A DNA stretch of 61,657 nt from Acidimicrobiales bacterium (GCA_030040015.1 JASHUM010000063.1:1-61657); one strand, 5' to 3'; positions 15,922 to 25,207 are shown, counted from the first letter of the stretch. A program made the numbers and translations. The notes: generated by a model from the sequence alone, not told the origin.

Positions 15922-17634
15922 TCATTCCTCCGACGACGGCTTCTGGCTCCGCTGGCGCAGCTCGGTCTTGAGCACCTTTCCGCTGGCGTTGGTGGGAAAG
16001 GCGTCCACGACTTCGACCGACCGGGGCACCTTGTAATTGGCCATCTCCCGGCGCGCCCAGGACAAGAGGGTGGCGCCCAGGTTCGCTGTCTGCGTCCCTG
16101 CAGCCGGAACGACATACGCCCGACCCACCTCGCCCAGCCGCGCGTCGGGAACTCCCACCACCGCCACTTGGGCGACTGCCTCGTGGCGGGAAAGTATCGC
16201 CTCGACCTCGGCTGGATAGACGTTGAACCCACCCACGATGAACATGTCCTTCTTACGGTCGGTGATACGAAGGTTGTCCTGGTCGTCCCGCACACCGATA
16301 TCGCCGGTGTGCAACCACCCCTGGGCGTCGATGGCCGTAGCCGTCGCCTCGTCGTCGTCCACGTAGCCCGACGTGACGGTGTAGCCACGCACCAGCACCT
16401 CACCAGGACTCCCCGGCGGCTGGTCGGCAAGGGAGTCGTCCACGACCCGCACCTCGACTCCGGGGATGGGCCGTCCCGAAGTCGAGGCGATGAGCTCGGG
16501 CGGGTCGCCGCGCCGGCACATGGTGACCACCCCCGTCGACTCGGTGAGCCCATAGGCGGTGAGAACGGTGGAGAACTCGAGCTCGGATGCCATGCGCCGC
16601 ACCAGCTCGACCGGGACCACCGCCGCACCGGTGACGGCCAGGCGCAAGCTCGACAGGTCGTGGCTGTGGCGACCGGGATGGTCGAGCAGGGACTGATAGA
16701 GGGTGGGCGGTCCGGGCAGCACGGTGATGCGCTCGCGTTGCACGGTTTCAAGCACTCGGCCTGGGTCGAAGACATCGAGGGGGACGATGGTGGCTCCGCG
16801 CATGAGACAGGCGAGGATGCCCGCCTTGTACCCGAAGGTATGGAAGAACGGGTTGACCACCAGATAGCGGTCGCCTTCTGAAAGGCCCACGATCCGGGAC
16901 CAGGTGGCAAAGGCGCGCAGACTCTGGGCGTGGGTGGCCATGACCCCCTTGGGCGCCCCCGTAGTCCCCGACGTGAAGATCAGATCCGAGAGGTTCGACC
17001 CCCGCACCGCCTGCCACCGGTTGCGGGCGTCGTGCTCGGGGACCGGGACGCCCACGACCCCCTCGGGCCCCTCGACCACCCCTTCGGCGCCCTGGAGGTG
17101 CTCATCCCAGGCGAACACCGGAACCTCCTCGGTGGCACTGTCCACGGACCCGTTCTCTCCTTGGACGAGCACCATCCGCTCCAGGGCCGGAATGTCCTCG
17201 GCGTAGAGCAGCTCTGGGTAGTCGACGCCGAGAAAGCCCCGCACGGTGTAGAGAACCCGGGCTCGGGACCGTCGCAGGACGTAGGCGGCTTCGGGACCCT
17301 TGAACCGTGTGTTCAGCGGGACCAGCACGGCGCCGGCACCGAGGGCTCCCAGAGCGGCCAGGATCCAGCGCGCCGAGTTCGGAGCCCAGATCGCCACTCG
17401 GTCGCCGGGCTCGACGCCGGCAGCGACGAGGGCACGGGTCACCTGGAGGGAGTCCGCCGCCACGTCCGAGAAGGACATGCGCAGCGTCCCGTCGACCACC
17501 GCCTCACCCGACCCGTAGCGTTCCGAGGCATAGGCGACGAGGCCGGGCACCGACCCCCAGAGGAGGTCGCCACGGGGGTCTTCGGCGTCCTCCGGTTCGG
17601 GGCCGGTGCGCGGCGACGGCGACGCCGTCGTCAC
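15922..17634 (-). CDS. fadD3: FadD3-like acyl-CoA synthetase (HIP-CoA synthetase)
   Basis: A 570-residue AMP-forming ligase. The segments NPFFHTFGYKAGILACL, ITVLPGPPTLYQSLLDHP, LTAYGLTESTGVV and GFNVYPAEVEAILSRH match the pattern I know from mycobacterial FadD3, which activates HIP, the bicyclic acid left after degradation of steroid rings A and B. The P-loop is IFTSGTTGAPKGV and the catalytic lysine region is NASGKVLKTELR. A GTG at 17634 overlaps the TGA of the preceding SDR gene. Placement directly after ipdF- and fadE30-like genes mirrors the mycobacterial HIP gene set and raises confidence. The assignment is from family resemblance, not an alignment run here. Confidence 0.85.
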   Translation of the reverse strand: MTTASPSPRTGPEPEDAEDPRGDLLWGSVPGLVAYASERYGSGEAVVDGTLRMSFSDVAADSLQVTRALVAAGVEPGDRVAIWAPNSARWILAALGALGAGAVLVPLNTRFKGPEAAYVLRRSRARVLYTVRGFLGVDYPELLYAEDIPALERMVLVQGENGSVDSATEEVPVFAWDEHLQGAEGVVEGPEGVVGVPVPEHDARNRWQAVRGSNLSDLIFTSGTTGAPKGVMATHAQSLRAFATWSRIVGLSEGDRYLVVNPFFHTFGYKAGILACLMRGATIVPLDVFDPGRVLETVQRERITVLPGPPTLYQSLLDHPGRHSHDLSSLRLAVTGAAVVPVELVRRMASELEFSTVLTAYGLTESTGVVTMCRRGDPPELIASTSGRPIPGVEVRVVDDSLADQPPGSPGEVLVRGYTVTSGYVDDDEATATAIDAQGWLHTGDIGVRDDQDNLRITDRKKDMFIVGGFNVYPAEVEAILSRHEAVAQVAVVGVPDARLGEVGRAYVVPAAGTQTANLGATLLSWARREMANYKVPRSVEVVDAFPTNASGKVLKTELRQRSQKPSSEE

Positions 17635-18431
17635 GGGTGCTGCGAGGACACCGAGACGACCTCGCCGCTCAAGTAGGAGGAGTAGTCGCTGGACAGGAAC
17701 ACCACGACGTTGGCAACCTCCCTTGTCTCGGCCGAACGCCCCGACAACTCCTGGTCGCGGAGGCGCTCGAGCTCGTCCTCGGCCATCACCCGGTTGAGAA
17801 AGGGGTGGAGCGCCAGGCTGGGAGAGACGGCGTTGACCCGGACACCGTGCGGGGCCGCCTCCGCCGCCGCGCACCTGGTGAGGGCCATGACGCCGGCTTT
17901 GGCCGCCGCGTAATGGGCCTGACCGGCTTGCGCCCGCCATCCGAGCACGGAGGCATTGTTGACCACCACGCCCGACTCCTGCTCGTACATGATGCGCAAC
18001 GCGGCACGGGTGCAGCGCATCGTCCCGGTGAGCGTCACGCCGATGACGGCGTGCCATTGCTCGTCGCTCATGTCCACCAACTCGGCGGTGCCGCCCAGGC
18101 CGGCATTGTTGACGGCCACGTCCACGCGGCCGTGCTCGGCCCGAGCCGCGTCGAACAGGCGTTGAACCTCCTCCTCCACCGTGACGTCGCAAGGCACGGC
18201 CAGGGGGCGCCCTCCGGTCTCCTCCCCGAGACGATCGGCAGCCTCCTCGAGGCGTCGCGCATGAGCGTCGGAGAGCACGACGATCGCCCCTTCCTCGGCG
18301 CAGCGGCGGGCGGTGGCGAAGCCGATGCCCGTCCCGGCCGCTGCCGTCACGACGACGACGCGTCCAGCCAGAAGGGCGTGCCCGGGAAAGGACTCGGGTA
18401 CCGGGAGCATGCCCGTCGTCTGACCTGTCAC
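17631..18431 (-). CDS. ipdF: IpdF-like short-chain dehydrogenase (HIP-CoA reductase)
   Basis: A 266-residue SDR with an unusual cofactor loop TAAAGTGIGFAT, the active-site serine in VVNNASVLGWRA, the catalytic pair HYAAAK, and the end SSDYSSYLSGEVVSVSSQHP. This combination matches the SDR that in mycobacteria lies beside fadE30 (IpdF), which reduces the 5-keto group of HIP-CoA. Its ATG overlaps the stop of the fadE30-like gene (ATGA), and its stop overlaps the fadD3-like start. The function is inferred from resemblance plus gene neighbours; it is certainly an SDR. Confidence 0.82.
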   Translation of the reverse strand: MTGQTTGMLPVPESFPGHALLAGRVVVVTAAAGTGIGFATARRCAEEGAIVVLSDAHARRLEEAADRLGEETGGRPLAVPCDVTVEEEVQRLFDAARAEHGRVDVAVNNAGLGGTAELVDMSDEQWHAVIGVTLTGTMRCTRAALRIMYEQESGVVVNNASVLGWRAQAGQAHYAAAKAGVMALTRCAAAEAAPHGVRVNAVSPSLALHPFLNRVMAEDELERLRDQELSGRSAETREVANVVVFLSSDYSSYLSGEVVSVSSQHP

Positions 18432-19651
18432 GTGACCACCTTGGGCTCGGGTGGCAAGCCAAGGACCCGCTCGCCGATGATGTTGCGCTGGATCTCGTTG
18501 GAGCCCCCGTAGATGGTGTCGGCGCGACTGAAGAGGAAGACCCGCTGGAGCTCGGCCAGGTCGTGGGTGAACCGAGCGCCGGCACCCTCTCCGGTGTCCT
18601 CACCCGGGCCGGCAGCGAGCATGGCCGGAGCGCCAGCCACCTCCATGGCCAGCTCGCCCATGGCCCGATGCCAACTGGCCCAGAAGAGCTTGGAGATCGA
18701 CGCCTGAGGGGAGGCAGCCGGGCCTTCGACACCGGTGAGGGAGCGCAGGGTGTTGCAACGCAACACGAACAAGCCCGCCCACGCAGTCGAGAGCTTCTGG
18801 CGGAATCGGGGGTCGCCCGTCTTGCCGTTCCCTCTGGCCAGGGCGATGAGACGGTCGAGCTGCCGTGAGAAGTGGACGACGTCGCCGAGCAGCCCCACCC
18901 CTCGCTCAAAGGCCAGCGTGGCCAGCGCTACCCGCCACCCGTCGTTGACCTGGCCGACCACGAGCTGCGCGTCGGTGCGGGCACCGTCGAAGAAGACCTC
19001 GCTGAATTCCGAGGTGCCGGTCAGTTGGCGGATGGGCCGCACCTCCACTCCGGCTTGGTCCATGGGGACGAGAAGGTAGGACAGCCCGGCATGGCGCCGC
19101 CCCTCGGGATCAGTGCGGGCCAGGACGAAGCACCAGTCCGCCCACTGGGCATACGACGTCCACACCTTTTGGCCGGTGACCACCCATTGGTCGCCGTCGA
19201 GCACGGCGCTGGTCTGCACGTTGGCCAGGTCGGAGCCGGCATTCGGCTCGGAGTACCCCTGGCACCACAGCTCGGTACCCAACCTGATCGGCTCGAGGAA
19301 GCGTTGCTTGTGCGCCTCGGTGCCATGGGCGATGAGAGTGGGACCAAGAAGACCCTCGCCCATGACGCCCACCCGGGCCGGCGCATCGGCGCGCACGTAC
19401 TCCTCGTTCCAGGCCACCTGTTGGGCGATGCTCGCCCCCCGTCCGCCGGCCGAGGCGGGCCACCCCACGCAGCTCCACCCACTCGCCCCCAGATGTCGCT
19501 CCCAAGACTGGCGAATCTCGCGTCCCTGGTGCTCGTTGCCCATGCGCCCCAGTCCCCGGGCCTCGGCGAATTCGCCGGAGAGATTGGCCTCCAACCAGGC
19601 GCGGGCCTCCTTGCGAAAGGCGGCGTCCTCGGGGCTTTCGCGCAGGTCCAT
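18428..19651 (-). CDS. fadE30: FadE30-like acyl-CoA dehydrogenase
   Basis: A 407-residue acyl-CoA dehydrogenase with RADAPARVGVMGEGLLGPTL, the FAD-contact block ELWCQGYSEPNAGSDLA, the TFERGV region where the base is expected, and LFSRADTIYGGSNEIQRNII near the end. The motifs and order match FadE30, which desaturates the propionyl side chain of 5-hydroxy-HIP-CoA in steroid ring C/D breakdown. It is the first gene of a four-gene coupled operon. I start at the ATG at 19651; no Shine-Dalgarno sequence is seen and a TATGGT hexamer lies 12 nt upstream. I find no KstR2-type palindrome in front of it. Confidence 0.87.
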   Translation of the reverse strand: MDLRESPEDAAFRKEARAWLEANLSGEFAEARGLGRMGNEHQGREIRQSWERHLGASGWSCVGWPASAGGRGASIAQQVAWNEEYVRADAPARVGVMGEGLLGPTLIAHGTEAHKQRFLEPIRLGTELWCQGYSEPNAGSDLANVQTSAVLDGDQWVVTGQKVWTSYAQWADWCFVLARTDPEGRRHAGLSYLLVPMDQAGVEVRPIRQLTGTSEFSEVFFDGARTDAQLVVGQVNDGWRVALATLAFERGVGLLGDVVHFSRQLDRLIALARGNGKTGDPRFRQKLSTAWAGLFVLRCNTLRSLTGVEGPAASPQASISKLFWASWHRAMGELAMEVAGAPAMLAAGPGEDTGEGAGARFTHDLAELQRVFLFSRADTIYGGSNEIQRNIIGERVLGLPPEPKVVT

Positions 19652-19778
19652 CGGCGGGTTGTGACCATAGCAGCCACCATGTCGCGCTCCCCCCGGCATT
19701 GTCAGCCGAAGGACGCGGCAAACTGGGGAGGAAATCGATCGAGCGACCACCGTCGCCGAGCGTCCGGGAGGTGTCGTC

Positions 19779-20213
19779 ATGGTCCAGGAGGTCAGCAAGT
19801 CGGAACAGGAGTGGCGCAGCGAGCTCCCGCCCGAGCGGTTCCACGTCCTTCGGGAGAAGGGCACGGAGCCGGCATTCTCCGGCGCGCTCCTGGACGAGCA
19901 CGACCCCGGCTTGTTCCGATGCGCCGCGTGTGGCGCCGTCCTCTTCCGCTCGGACGACAAGTTCGACTCAGGATCGGGCTGGCCGAGCTTCACCCGCGCC
20001 GTCGACGAGGGCGTGATCGTTGAGCACGAGGACCGCTCTCACGGCATGATCCGCACCGAGATCACCTGTGCTCGCTGCGGAGGTCATCTCGGCCACGTGT
20101 TCCCCGACGGGCCGAAGCCCACGGGGTTGCGCTATTGCGTGAATTCCTTGTCGCTCGAGTTCGAACCGACCGAACGTGAAGGGCAGGGCGATCCGGCCGA
20201 GCCAGCGCACTGA
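19779..20213 (+). CDS. msrB: Peptide-methionine (R)-S-oxide reductase MsrB
   Basis: A 144-residue MsrB. Two CxxC pairs (Cys48/Cys51 and Cys97/Cys100) bind the structural zinc, and the catalytic cysteine is Cys120 in GLRYCVNS. It repairs methionine-R-sulfoxide in proteins with electrons from thioredoxin. The ATG at 19779 has GGGAGG seven nt upstream. It is divergent from the fadE30-like gene, and its 3' end overlaps a predicted small gene on the other strand by about 80 bp. Confidence 0.95.
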   Translation: MVQEVSKSEQEWRSELPPERFHVLREKGTEPAFSGALLDEHDPGLFRCAACGAVLFRSDDKFDSGSGWPSFTRAVDEGVIVEHEDRSHGMIRTEITCARCGGHLGHVFPDGPKPTGLRYCVNSLSLEFEPTEREGQGDPAEPAH

Positions 20214-20443
20214 TTCATCTCGGGTGACCCGCCAGCTGCCGGGAGCGGATCGAGAACGACTCGATCCTCGAGGAGCTCGAAGAGAGCGGCAACCTCGGCC
20301 GCCTCGGCTGGGTGGCCTCGACGCAACAGCGCCCTCTCGGCACTGGCACACGCTTCCAGAGCGGCGAACACCTCTGTCTTGGTGAGGACCACGACGCTGG
20401 CGAAGCCGGGACGGAAGGCGGAGACTTCGTCGTCGCAGCTCAT
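20132..20443 (-). CDS. Small hypothetical protein
   Basis: A 103-residue frame whose first 70 residues look helical and alanine/glutamate-rich ([20 protein letters not shown]). The last 30 residues lie antisense to msrB and look like chance coding. The ATG overlaps the stop of the small membrane protein upstream by 4 bp (ATGA), the same coupling used throughout this window, which is the main reason for keeping it. No family is recognised. Confidence 0.4.
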   Translation of the reverse strand: MSCDDEVSAFRPGFASVVVLTKTEVFAALEACASAERALLRRGHPAEAAEVAALFELLEDRVVLDPLPAAGGSPEMNQCAGSAGSPCPSRSVGSNSSDKEFTQ

Positions 20444-20595
20444 GACCGCGGCCCGCTTCGACGGCGTACGCCCCTGAGGAAGAACGTCGTCGCCCCGGCC
20501 CCCAGAGCCAGTGCGACGACCGCCGCGGCCAGGGGGGCCGACGGCAGTGAAGCGAGCGCCGGGCCCAGCCCGGACGTGACATCGATGACGTTCAT
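20440..20595 (-). CDS. Small single-pass membrane protein
   Basis: A 51-residue frame with one hydrophobic segment (PLAAAVVALALGAGATTFFL, about residues 20-39) followed by an arginine-rich tail (RGVRRRSG), so the tail is probably cytoplasmic. A GAGGA lies about 9 nt before the ATG. It is coupled to the next small gene by an ATGA overlap. The function is unknown. Confidence 0.45.
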   Translation of the reverse strand: MNVIDVTSGLGPALASLPSAPLAAAVVALALGAGATTFFLRGVRRRSGPRS

Positions 20596-20725
20596 GGGCG
20601 GAGTCCTCGAGTACGGAATCAACAGGTCGGAAGCCCTCGCCCGATTGCGGGAACCCCCGACGTCAGGCTGAGTGCGACGACCCCCGGGCCCGGCGGCGAG
20701 GTGTTCCGGGCCCGGAGGTGGTCGC

Positions 20726-21163
20726 TCAGGCGTCGGCTCCCACCGGTCCAACGTCGACGGGGTCGGAGGGGCCGTCGACGCCGTCTTGGTCGGGGGTCCG
20801 ACGCGCTGTCCTCGAGATCTCCACCGTGGCGAAGCGCATCGAGGCGCCCACCTCATCCGCCGTGATCTCCACTCGGCTCCGGCGCTCGCCGAGCTCCGTC
20901 TCCCAGACGTGCTGATCGAGCCGGCCGGTCACGATGACCCGGCTGCCCTTGACCAGGCTGAGGGCCACGTTCTCCGCCAGCTCCCGCCAGCAGACCACGT
21001 CGAAGAAGGACGTGGACTCCTCCCATTCCTCGCTTCCCCGGGGCTGCCACCGCCGGTTCACCGCCAAGCCGAATGTGGCGTTTGCCTGCCCGTCCCGCGT
21101 GTATCGGATCTCAGGGTCTCGGGTCAGGTTGCCCGAAAGGGTGGTGGTGTTGCTCATCGGCAT
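20726..21163 (-). CDS. ssb: Single-stranded DNA-binding protein (paralogue type)
   Basis: A 145-residue SSB with the OB-fold pattern: TTLSGNLTRDPEIRYT, VNRRWQPRG, FFDVVCWRELAENVA and GSRVIVTGRLDQHVWET. Canonical bacterial SSBs end with an acidic DDDIPF-type tail that recruits partner proteins; this protein ends in GPVGADA, so it lacks that tail. It is probably a secondary SSB rather than the replication one, which normally lies between rpsF and rpsR. The ATG at 21163 has AGAGGA upstream; an ATG two codons later is also possible. Confidence 0.88.
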   Translation of the reverse strand: MPMSNTTTLSGNLTRDPEIRYTRDGQANATFGLAVNRRWQPRGSEEWEESTSFFDVVCWRELAENVALSLVKGSRVIVTGRLDQHVWETELGERRSRVEITADEVGASMRFATVEISRTARRTPDQDGVDGPSDPVDVGPVGADA

Positions 21164-21562
21164 CTACGTCCTCTCTCGTTGGGTCGGTGGTGGCCGGATC
21201 GCCGAGCAGTGCGCCCACCGGCCGCCGGTTCGGGTCTCCGGGACCGGATGATGACGGGGCGGACCGGCCGAAGACCTGACCAGGACTTCGCCGGACCCCT
21301 TGCAGGACGGCCTCCCGAGCGCCCGTCAGGCCGCTTCAGGCCGCTTCAGACCGACGTTCGACGTGCCGATACATGAAGCGGACGTCCGCCCGCCGCCATG
21401 GGTGAGGAGGACGTTTTCGGGGGACGACGGAACGGGGTCGGCGTGGCGAGCGCAGCTGGCCTGCTGCGCGACGAGGGGGCACGCCGCGCCACCCCGGCTC
21501 CGTCCCTGCGAGAACGGCCCCGGTCCTCGATTCCGCTCTCCTGGGACCAGGGTCCCCCGGCC
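21164..21562. other. 399-bp intergenic stretch without a recognisable gene
   Basis: This stretch lies between the divergent-facing ssb start and the DUF1015 end. I find no convincing frame on either strand. It holds a 10-bp tandem repeat (CAGGCCGCTT at 21327-21336 and 21337-21346). No clear hairpin with a T-run is seen. The ssb promoter should lie near its left end. Confidence 0.5.
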
Positions 21563-22765
21563 TCAGTCCCGGACGGGTCGGAAGACCATCCCCGTGCGCG
21601 GCTTCGGGTGGAAGTACGTGCTCTTCGGAGGCATGCGACGACGAGCGTGCGCCCACTCACCGATCTGGGCGATGGTTACCGGGCGCAGGAGTACGGCGGC
21701 GTCGGCTCCCCCAGCCACCACGGTGCTGACCACGGTCCGCCAATCGTGGTGATGTCGGACGGAGACCCCGGGAACCTGCTCCAGGGTCATGGCCACGACA
21801 CTCTGGTCCAGATCCGAATCGGCCGCCTGGTAGGCACCGTCTCGAGGGGTGACCAGCCACACCCCGTCCCGGGTGACGAGGGCGAGGGCCCGGGATTCCG
21901 CCACAGCCTCCACCACCTGCTCCTCGGCCGGCCCGGCATGCACCACGTCGAACCAGTGGCTGAACGTTTCGACGAGGTCAGCACTGGGCGGGACCCCGGT
22001 GACGATGCGGTGGATGGGGCGCACGGTCAGCTGGCCCGGGGCGAGTTCGACGATCAGGGCCATTACGAAGTCGTAGTCGCCGCGGGCGCCTTCCCGCTGG
22101 GCCCGCCGCTCGGCCTGGTAGGTGAGTGCCGTCTCGTAACGATGGTGGCCGTCGGCGATGACCACAGGCGACGATCCGACCCCGACACGGATGGCATCGA
22201 TCGTGTTCGGGTCGTCGACGACCCAGAGTTGATGGACGACCCCCTCGTCGTCCGTCGCCTCGGCGTCAGGCGGCTCGCCCTGTCGGTACAAGGTGGACAG
22301 TCCCTCTGTCAGCGACAGGCCCCAGATGGGTGAAAGGTTGGCGTGGCAGGCGCGGAGCAGGTCGAGGCGGTCGCTTCGGTCTTTCGGGATCGTCTGCTCG
22401 TGGGGAAGGACGTCCCCGCCAATGGGCTCGCAGCCCAGGGCGCCGATCACCCCACTGGTGTGCTCACCACCGGCGATCATGCGGTAGGCATAGAACACCG
22501 GTGCAGCATCCTCGAGGAGGATCCCTTCGTCGATCCAGCGACTGAGCAGGGCGGCAGCGTGGTGGTATCGGTCCAAGCCGGACGCCGGGTCGTCGACCGG
22601 GAGCTCCACGTGAATGGCGTTCGCCCGGTGGCGGGCAGCCAACTCAGCCCGCTCCTCGGGCCCGACCACGTCGTAGGGAGGGGCGACCACGGCGTCGAGC
22701 GGGACCGTGGGGTCGTAGCGAAGCCCGGCAAAGGGTTCGAATCGCGGCACGCCCCTGCGTAGCAC
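21563..22765 (-). CDS. DUF1015 family protein
   Basis: A 400-residue protein of the DUF1015 family. The N-terminus contains RFEPFAGLRYDP and the conserved VVAPPYDVV; the centre has VIADGHHRYETAL, the most typical motif; and the C-terminus has MPPKSTYFHPKPRTGMVFRP. The function is not established; the DGHHR motif recalls the nucleotide-binding DGxHR of ParB/DndB-like folds. The start is either GTG 22765 or GTG 22750; similarity begins at the second. It stands alone and is divergent from the exporter gene. Confidence 0.88.
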   Translation of the reverse strand: MLRRGVPRFEPFAGLRYDPTVPLDAVVAPPYDVVGPEERAELAARHRANAIHVELPVDDPASGLDRYHHAAALLSRWIDEGILLEDAAPVFYAYRMIAGGEHTSGVIGALGCEPIGGDVLPHEQTIPKDRSDRLDLLRACHANLSPIWGLSLTEGLSTLYRQGEPPDAEATDDEGVVHQLWVVDDPNTIDAIRVGVGSSPVVIADGHHRYETALTYQAERRAQREGARGDYDFVMALIVELAPGQLTVRPIHRIVTGVPPSADLVETFSHWFDVVHAGPAEEQVVEAVAESRALALVTRDGVWLVTPRDGAYQAADSDLDQSVVAMTLEQVPGVSVRHHHDWRTVVSTVVAGGADAAVLLRPVTIAQIGEWAHARRRMPPKSTYFHPKPRTGMVFRPVRD

Positions 22766-22871
22766 ACCCGTGCCTGGTGACCAGCCGAGCCATCCTTGGC
22801 GACAACCGGTCGGCCCGGCGACCGGAAGACTCGATCCGGATCCACTTCACCTTCACGTAAACTGTCAGGCG

Positions 22872-24737
22872 ATGTCCGTCGTACCCGGCTCTCTGGGCCG
22901 CCGTGCACATGCTCGACCGCCCCAGCATCCAGACCGCTACAAGTGGACCGTCCTGACGAACACCACCCTGGGCGTGTTCATGGCCATGATGAACACATCG
23001 GTGGTGATCATCTCCCTGCCGGCCATCTTCCGGGGGATCCACGTGAACCCCCTGCAGGCCTCGAACATCGGGCTGCTCCTGTGGTTGCTGCAGGGATACA
23101 TGGTGGTTACCGCGGTGCTCGTGGTGACCTTGGGCCGGATAGGCGACTTGTTCGGCAGGGTTCGCATGTACAACGCGGGCTTCGCCGTGTTCTCCCTCGG
23201 CTCCATCGCCTTGGCGCTGTCACCGGTCACCGGACCAACCGGGGCGCTGGTGCTCATCGGGCTTCGGATCGTCCAGGGGATTGGCGGCGCCTTGCTCATG
23301 GCCAATTCGATGGCGATCCTCACCGACGCCTTCCCGGTGAGCGAGCGCGGTATGGCGCTGGGCATCAACATCGTGGCCGGTATCTCGGGCTCCTTCCTGG
23401 GTTTGCTCGTCGGCGGCGTGCTCGCCGACGTCGACTGGCGCCTTGTGTTCCTCGTCAGCGTGCCCTTCGGGGTGGCCGGCACCGTGTGGGCGTATCTGAA
23501 ACTCAAGGACACCGGTCTCCGGTCACCGGCGCGGATCGACTGGTGGGGAAACGCCAGCTTCGCCATCGGGCTGGTGCTGCTCATGGTCGGCCTCACGTAC
23601 GGCCTCATGCCCTACGGCGGCCACTCGATGGGGTGGACCAACCCGGCCGTCCTGACCGAGCTGTTGGGAGGTGTCTCGGTCCTGGCCATGTTCGTGTGGA
23701 TCGAGAGCCGGGTCGCAGAGCCGATGTTCCACCTCGGTCTCTTCCGTATCAGAGCGTTCCTCGGCGCTGGGTCGGCCAACCTCTTGGCCAACATGGGGCG
23801 CGGAGGACTGCAGTTCATGCTCATCCTCTGGCTCCAGGGCATCTGGCTGCCCCTCCACGGCTACTCCTACGCCTCGACGCCCCTGTGGTCGGGCATCTAC
23901 CTGGTGCCGATGTCGATCGGCTACCTGCTTTCCGGGCCGCTGGCCGGCCGACTGTCCGACCGTCTCGGACAGCGTTGGTTCTCGACAGTCGGGATGCTCG
24001 GCGCTGCGGTGACGTTCGTCGCGCTCCTCTTCGTTCCAGTCGACTTTCCCTATCCGGAGTTCGCGCTCCTCGTCCTGGCCAACGGCGTCTTCACCGGACT
24101 CTTCTCGGCTCCGAACACCACGACCATGATGAATGCCGTGCCACCGAGACAACGAGGTGCGGCATCCGGCATGCGAGCGACGTTCATGAACTCCGGCTTC
24201 GTCTTGTCCATCAGTCTCTTCTTCTCGCTCATGATCGTGGGACTTGCCGCAACGCTCCCGCATTCCATGGCCGCCGGTCTCATCGGACAGGGTGTACCGG
24301 CAGACGTCGCCCACCGGGTCGCCGCGTTGCCGCCAGTCGGCACCTTGTTCGCCGCCTTCTTGGGCTACAACCCGATCGGGACTCTCCTCGGCCACCAGGT
24401 CCTCACTCACATCGGTGCCGCTCACGCCGCCACTGTTACCGGTAAGTCCTTCTTCCCGGCGCTCGTTGCCGGGCCTTTTCACCACGGCCTGGAGGTGGCG
24501 TTCACCGCGTCCGCGATCCTCTGCACCGCTGCCGGGCTTGCCAGCTGGTGGGCAGGAGACGAGCAACACTCCGAGACCACTCGCCGTTCGGGCGCCGATG
24601 ACAGAGCGGCGGTAGACGTCGACGAGGCAGAGGCGATTCTCGGAGCTCCTGCTGCAGCCGTCGAAGAGCTGCAAACCGAAGGGCAGAGTGCGAGATCATT
24701 GGCCGGTCAGATCGGTGTGAAGGGGGAGCAACGATGA
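22872..24737 (+). CDS. DHA2-family MFS multidrug exporter (14 TM)
   Basis: A 621-residue membrane transporter. The first helix segment TLGVFMAMMNTSVVIISLP and motif C GISGSFLGLLVGGVLADVDWR are typical of DHA2 (EmrB/QacA) drug/proton antiporters. About 14 hydrophobic segments are visible, followed by a charged 80-residue cytoplasmic tail. I start at the ATG at 22872; a TAAACT hexamer lies 8 nt upstream, suggesting a leaderless mRNA. The MerR-family gene overlaps its stop, so expression is likely controlled by that regulator in response to an exported compound. Confidence 0.9.
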   Translation: MSVVPGSLGRRAHARPPQHPDRYKWTVLTNTTLGVFMAMMNTSVVIISLPAIFRGIHVNPLQASNIGLLLWLLQGYMVVTAVLVVTLGRIGDLFGRVRMYNAGFAVFSLGSIALALSPVTGPTGALVLIGLRIVQGIGGALLMANSMAILTDAFPVSERGMALGINIVAGISGSFLGLLVGGVLADVDWRLVFLVSVPFGVAGTVWAYLKLKDTGLRSPARIDWWGNASFAIGLVLLMVGLTYGLMPYGGHSMGWTNPAVLTELLGGVSVLAMFVWIESRVAEPMFHLGLFRIRAFLGAGSANLLANMGRGGLQFMLILWLQGIWLPLHGYSYASTPLWSGIYLVPMSIGYLLSGPLAGRLSDRLGQRWFSTVGMLGAAVTFVALLFVPVDFPYPEFALLVLANGVFTGLFSAPNTTTMMNAVPPRQRGAASGMRATFMNSGFVLSISLFFSLMIVGLAATLPHSMAAGLIGQGVPADVAHRVAALPPVGTLFAAFLGYNPIGTLLGHQVLTHIGAAHAATVTGKSFFPALVAGPFHHGLEVAFTASAILCTAAGLASWWAGDEQHSETTRRSGADDRAAVDVDEAEAILGAPAAAVEELQTEGQSARSLAGQIGVKGEQR

Positions 24738-25198
24738 CATCAGTCACACCTGGTACCAAGCCGAAAACCGAGGCTCTCCAGTTGCGCATCGGGGAAGCCG
24801 CCGAGATGGCCGGCACGTCACCGAGGACGTTGCGCTACTACGAAGAGCTCGGCCTCCTTCGTCCGTCGCGAAACTCATCGGGCGGAGCAAGGCGATACAG
24901 CGAAGATGACGTCGTCCGTCTGCGCCGGATCCGAGAGCTCCAAGAGCTGCTCGGATTCGATCTCGGAGAGATCGGAGACATACTCCGGAACGAAGACCAA
25001 CTAGCCGATTTGCGAAACGAGTTCCAGGCAGGCGTGTCGCCCGAGCGTCACCGGCAGATTCTCCTTGAGGCAATCGAGATCAACGATCGACTTCGTTCCA
25101 TGGTCCGCGGCAAGCAGGAGCGCCTCCAGACGATGATTCAAGAACTCGACAGCAAGGCGCGACGCTACCGCTCGCGAATTCGCGAACTCGGAAGCTGA
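24734..25198 (+). CDS. MerR-family transcriptional regulator
   Basis: A 154-residue MerR protein. The winged helix-turn-helix reads LRIGEAAEMAGTSPRTLRYYEELGLL, with the wing at RRYSEDDVVRLRRI, followed by a long coiled coil (residues about 80-150) for dimerisation. No cysteine cluster for metal binding is present, so the inducer is probably organic. The ATG overlaps the exporter stop (ATGA). It likely regulates the exporter operon from the promoter near 22840-22871. Confidence 0.9.
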   Translation: MTSVTPGTKPKTEALQLRIGEAAEMAGTSPRTLRYYEELGLLRPSRNSSGGARRYSEDDVVRLRRIRELQELLGFDLGEIGDILRNEDQLADLRNEFQAGVSPERHRQILLEAIEINDRLRSMVRGKQERLQTMIQELDSKARRYRSRIRELGS

Positions 25199-25207
25199 AT
25201 CGGGACA

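Noticed and set aside
15922-18909. A single 995-residue frame continuing upstream of fadD3
   Set aside because: Only the part after GTG 17634 has family similarity; the rest is antisense-frame sequence over ipdF and fadE30.
19652-19778. Search for a KstR2 operator (AnCAAGnnCTTGnT type) before fadE30
   Set aside because: No such palindrome is present in this region or before fadD3 or adh, so KstR2 control is not claimed.
22733-22752. GGGTTCGAATCGCGGCAC resembles a tRNA T-arm
   Set aside because: No acceptor stem, anticodon arm or D-arm surrounds it, and it lies in the conserved RFEPF start of the DUF1015 protein.
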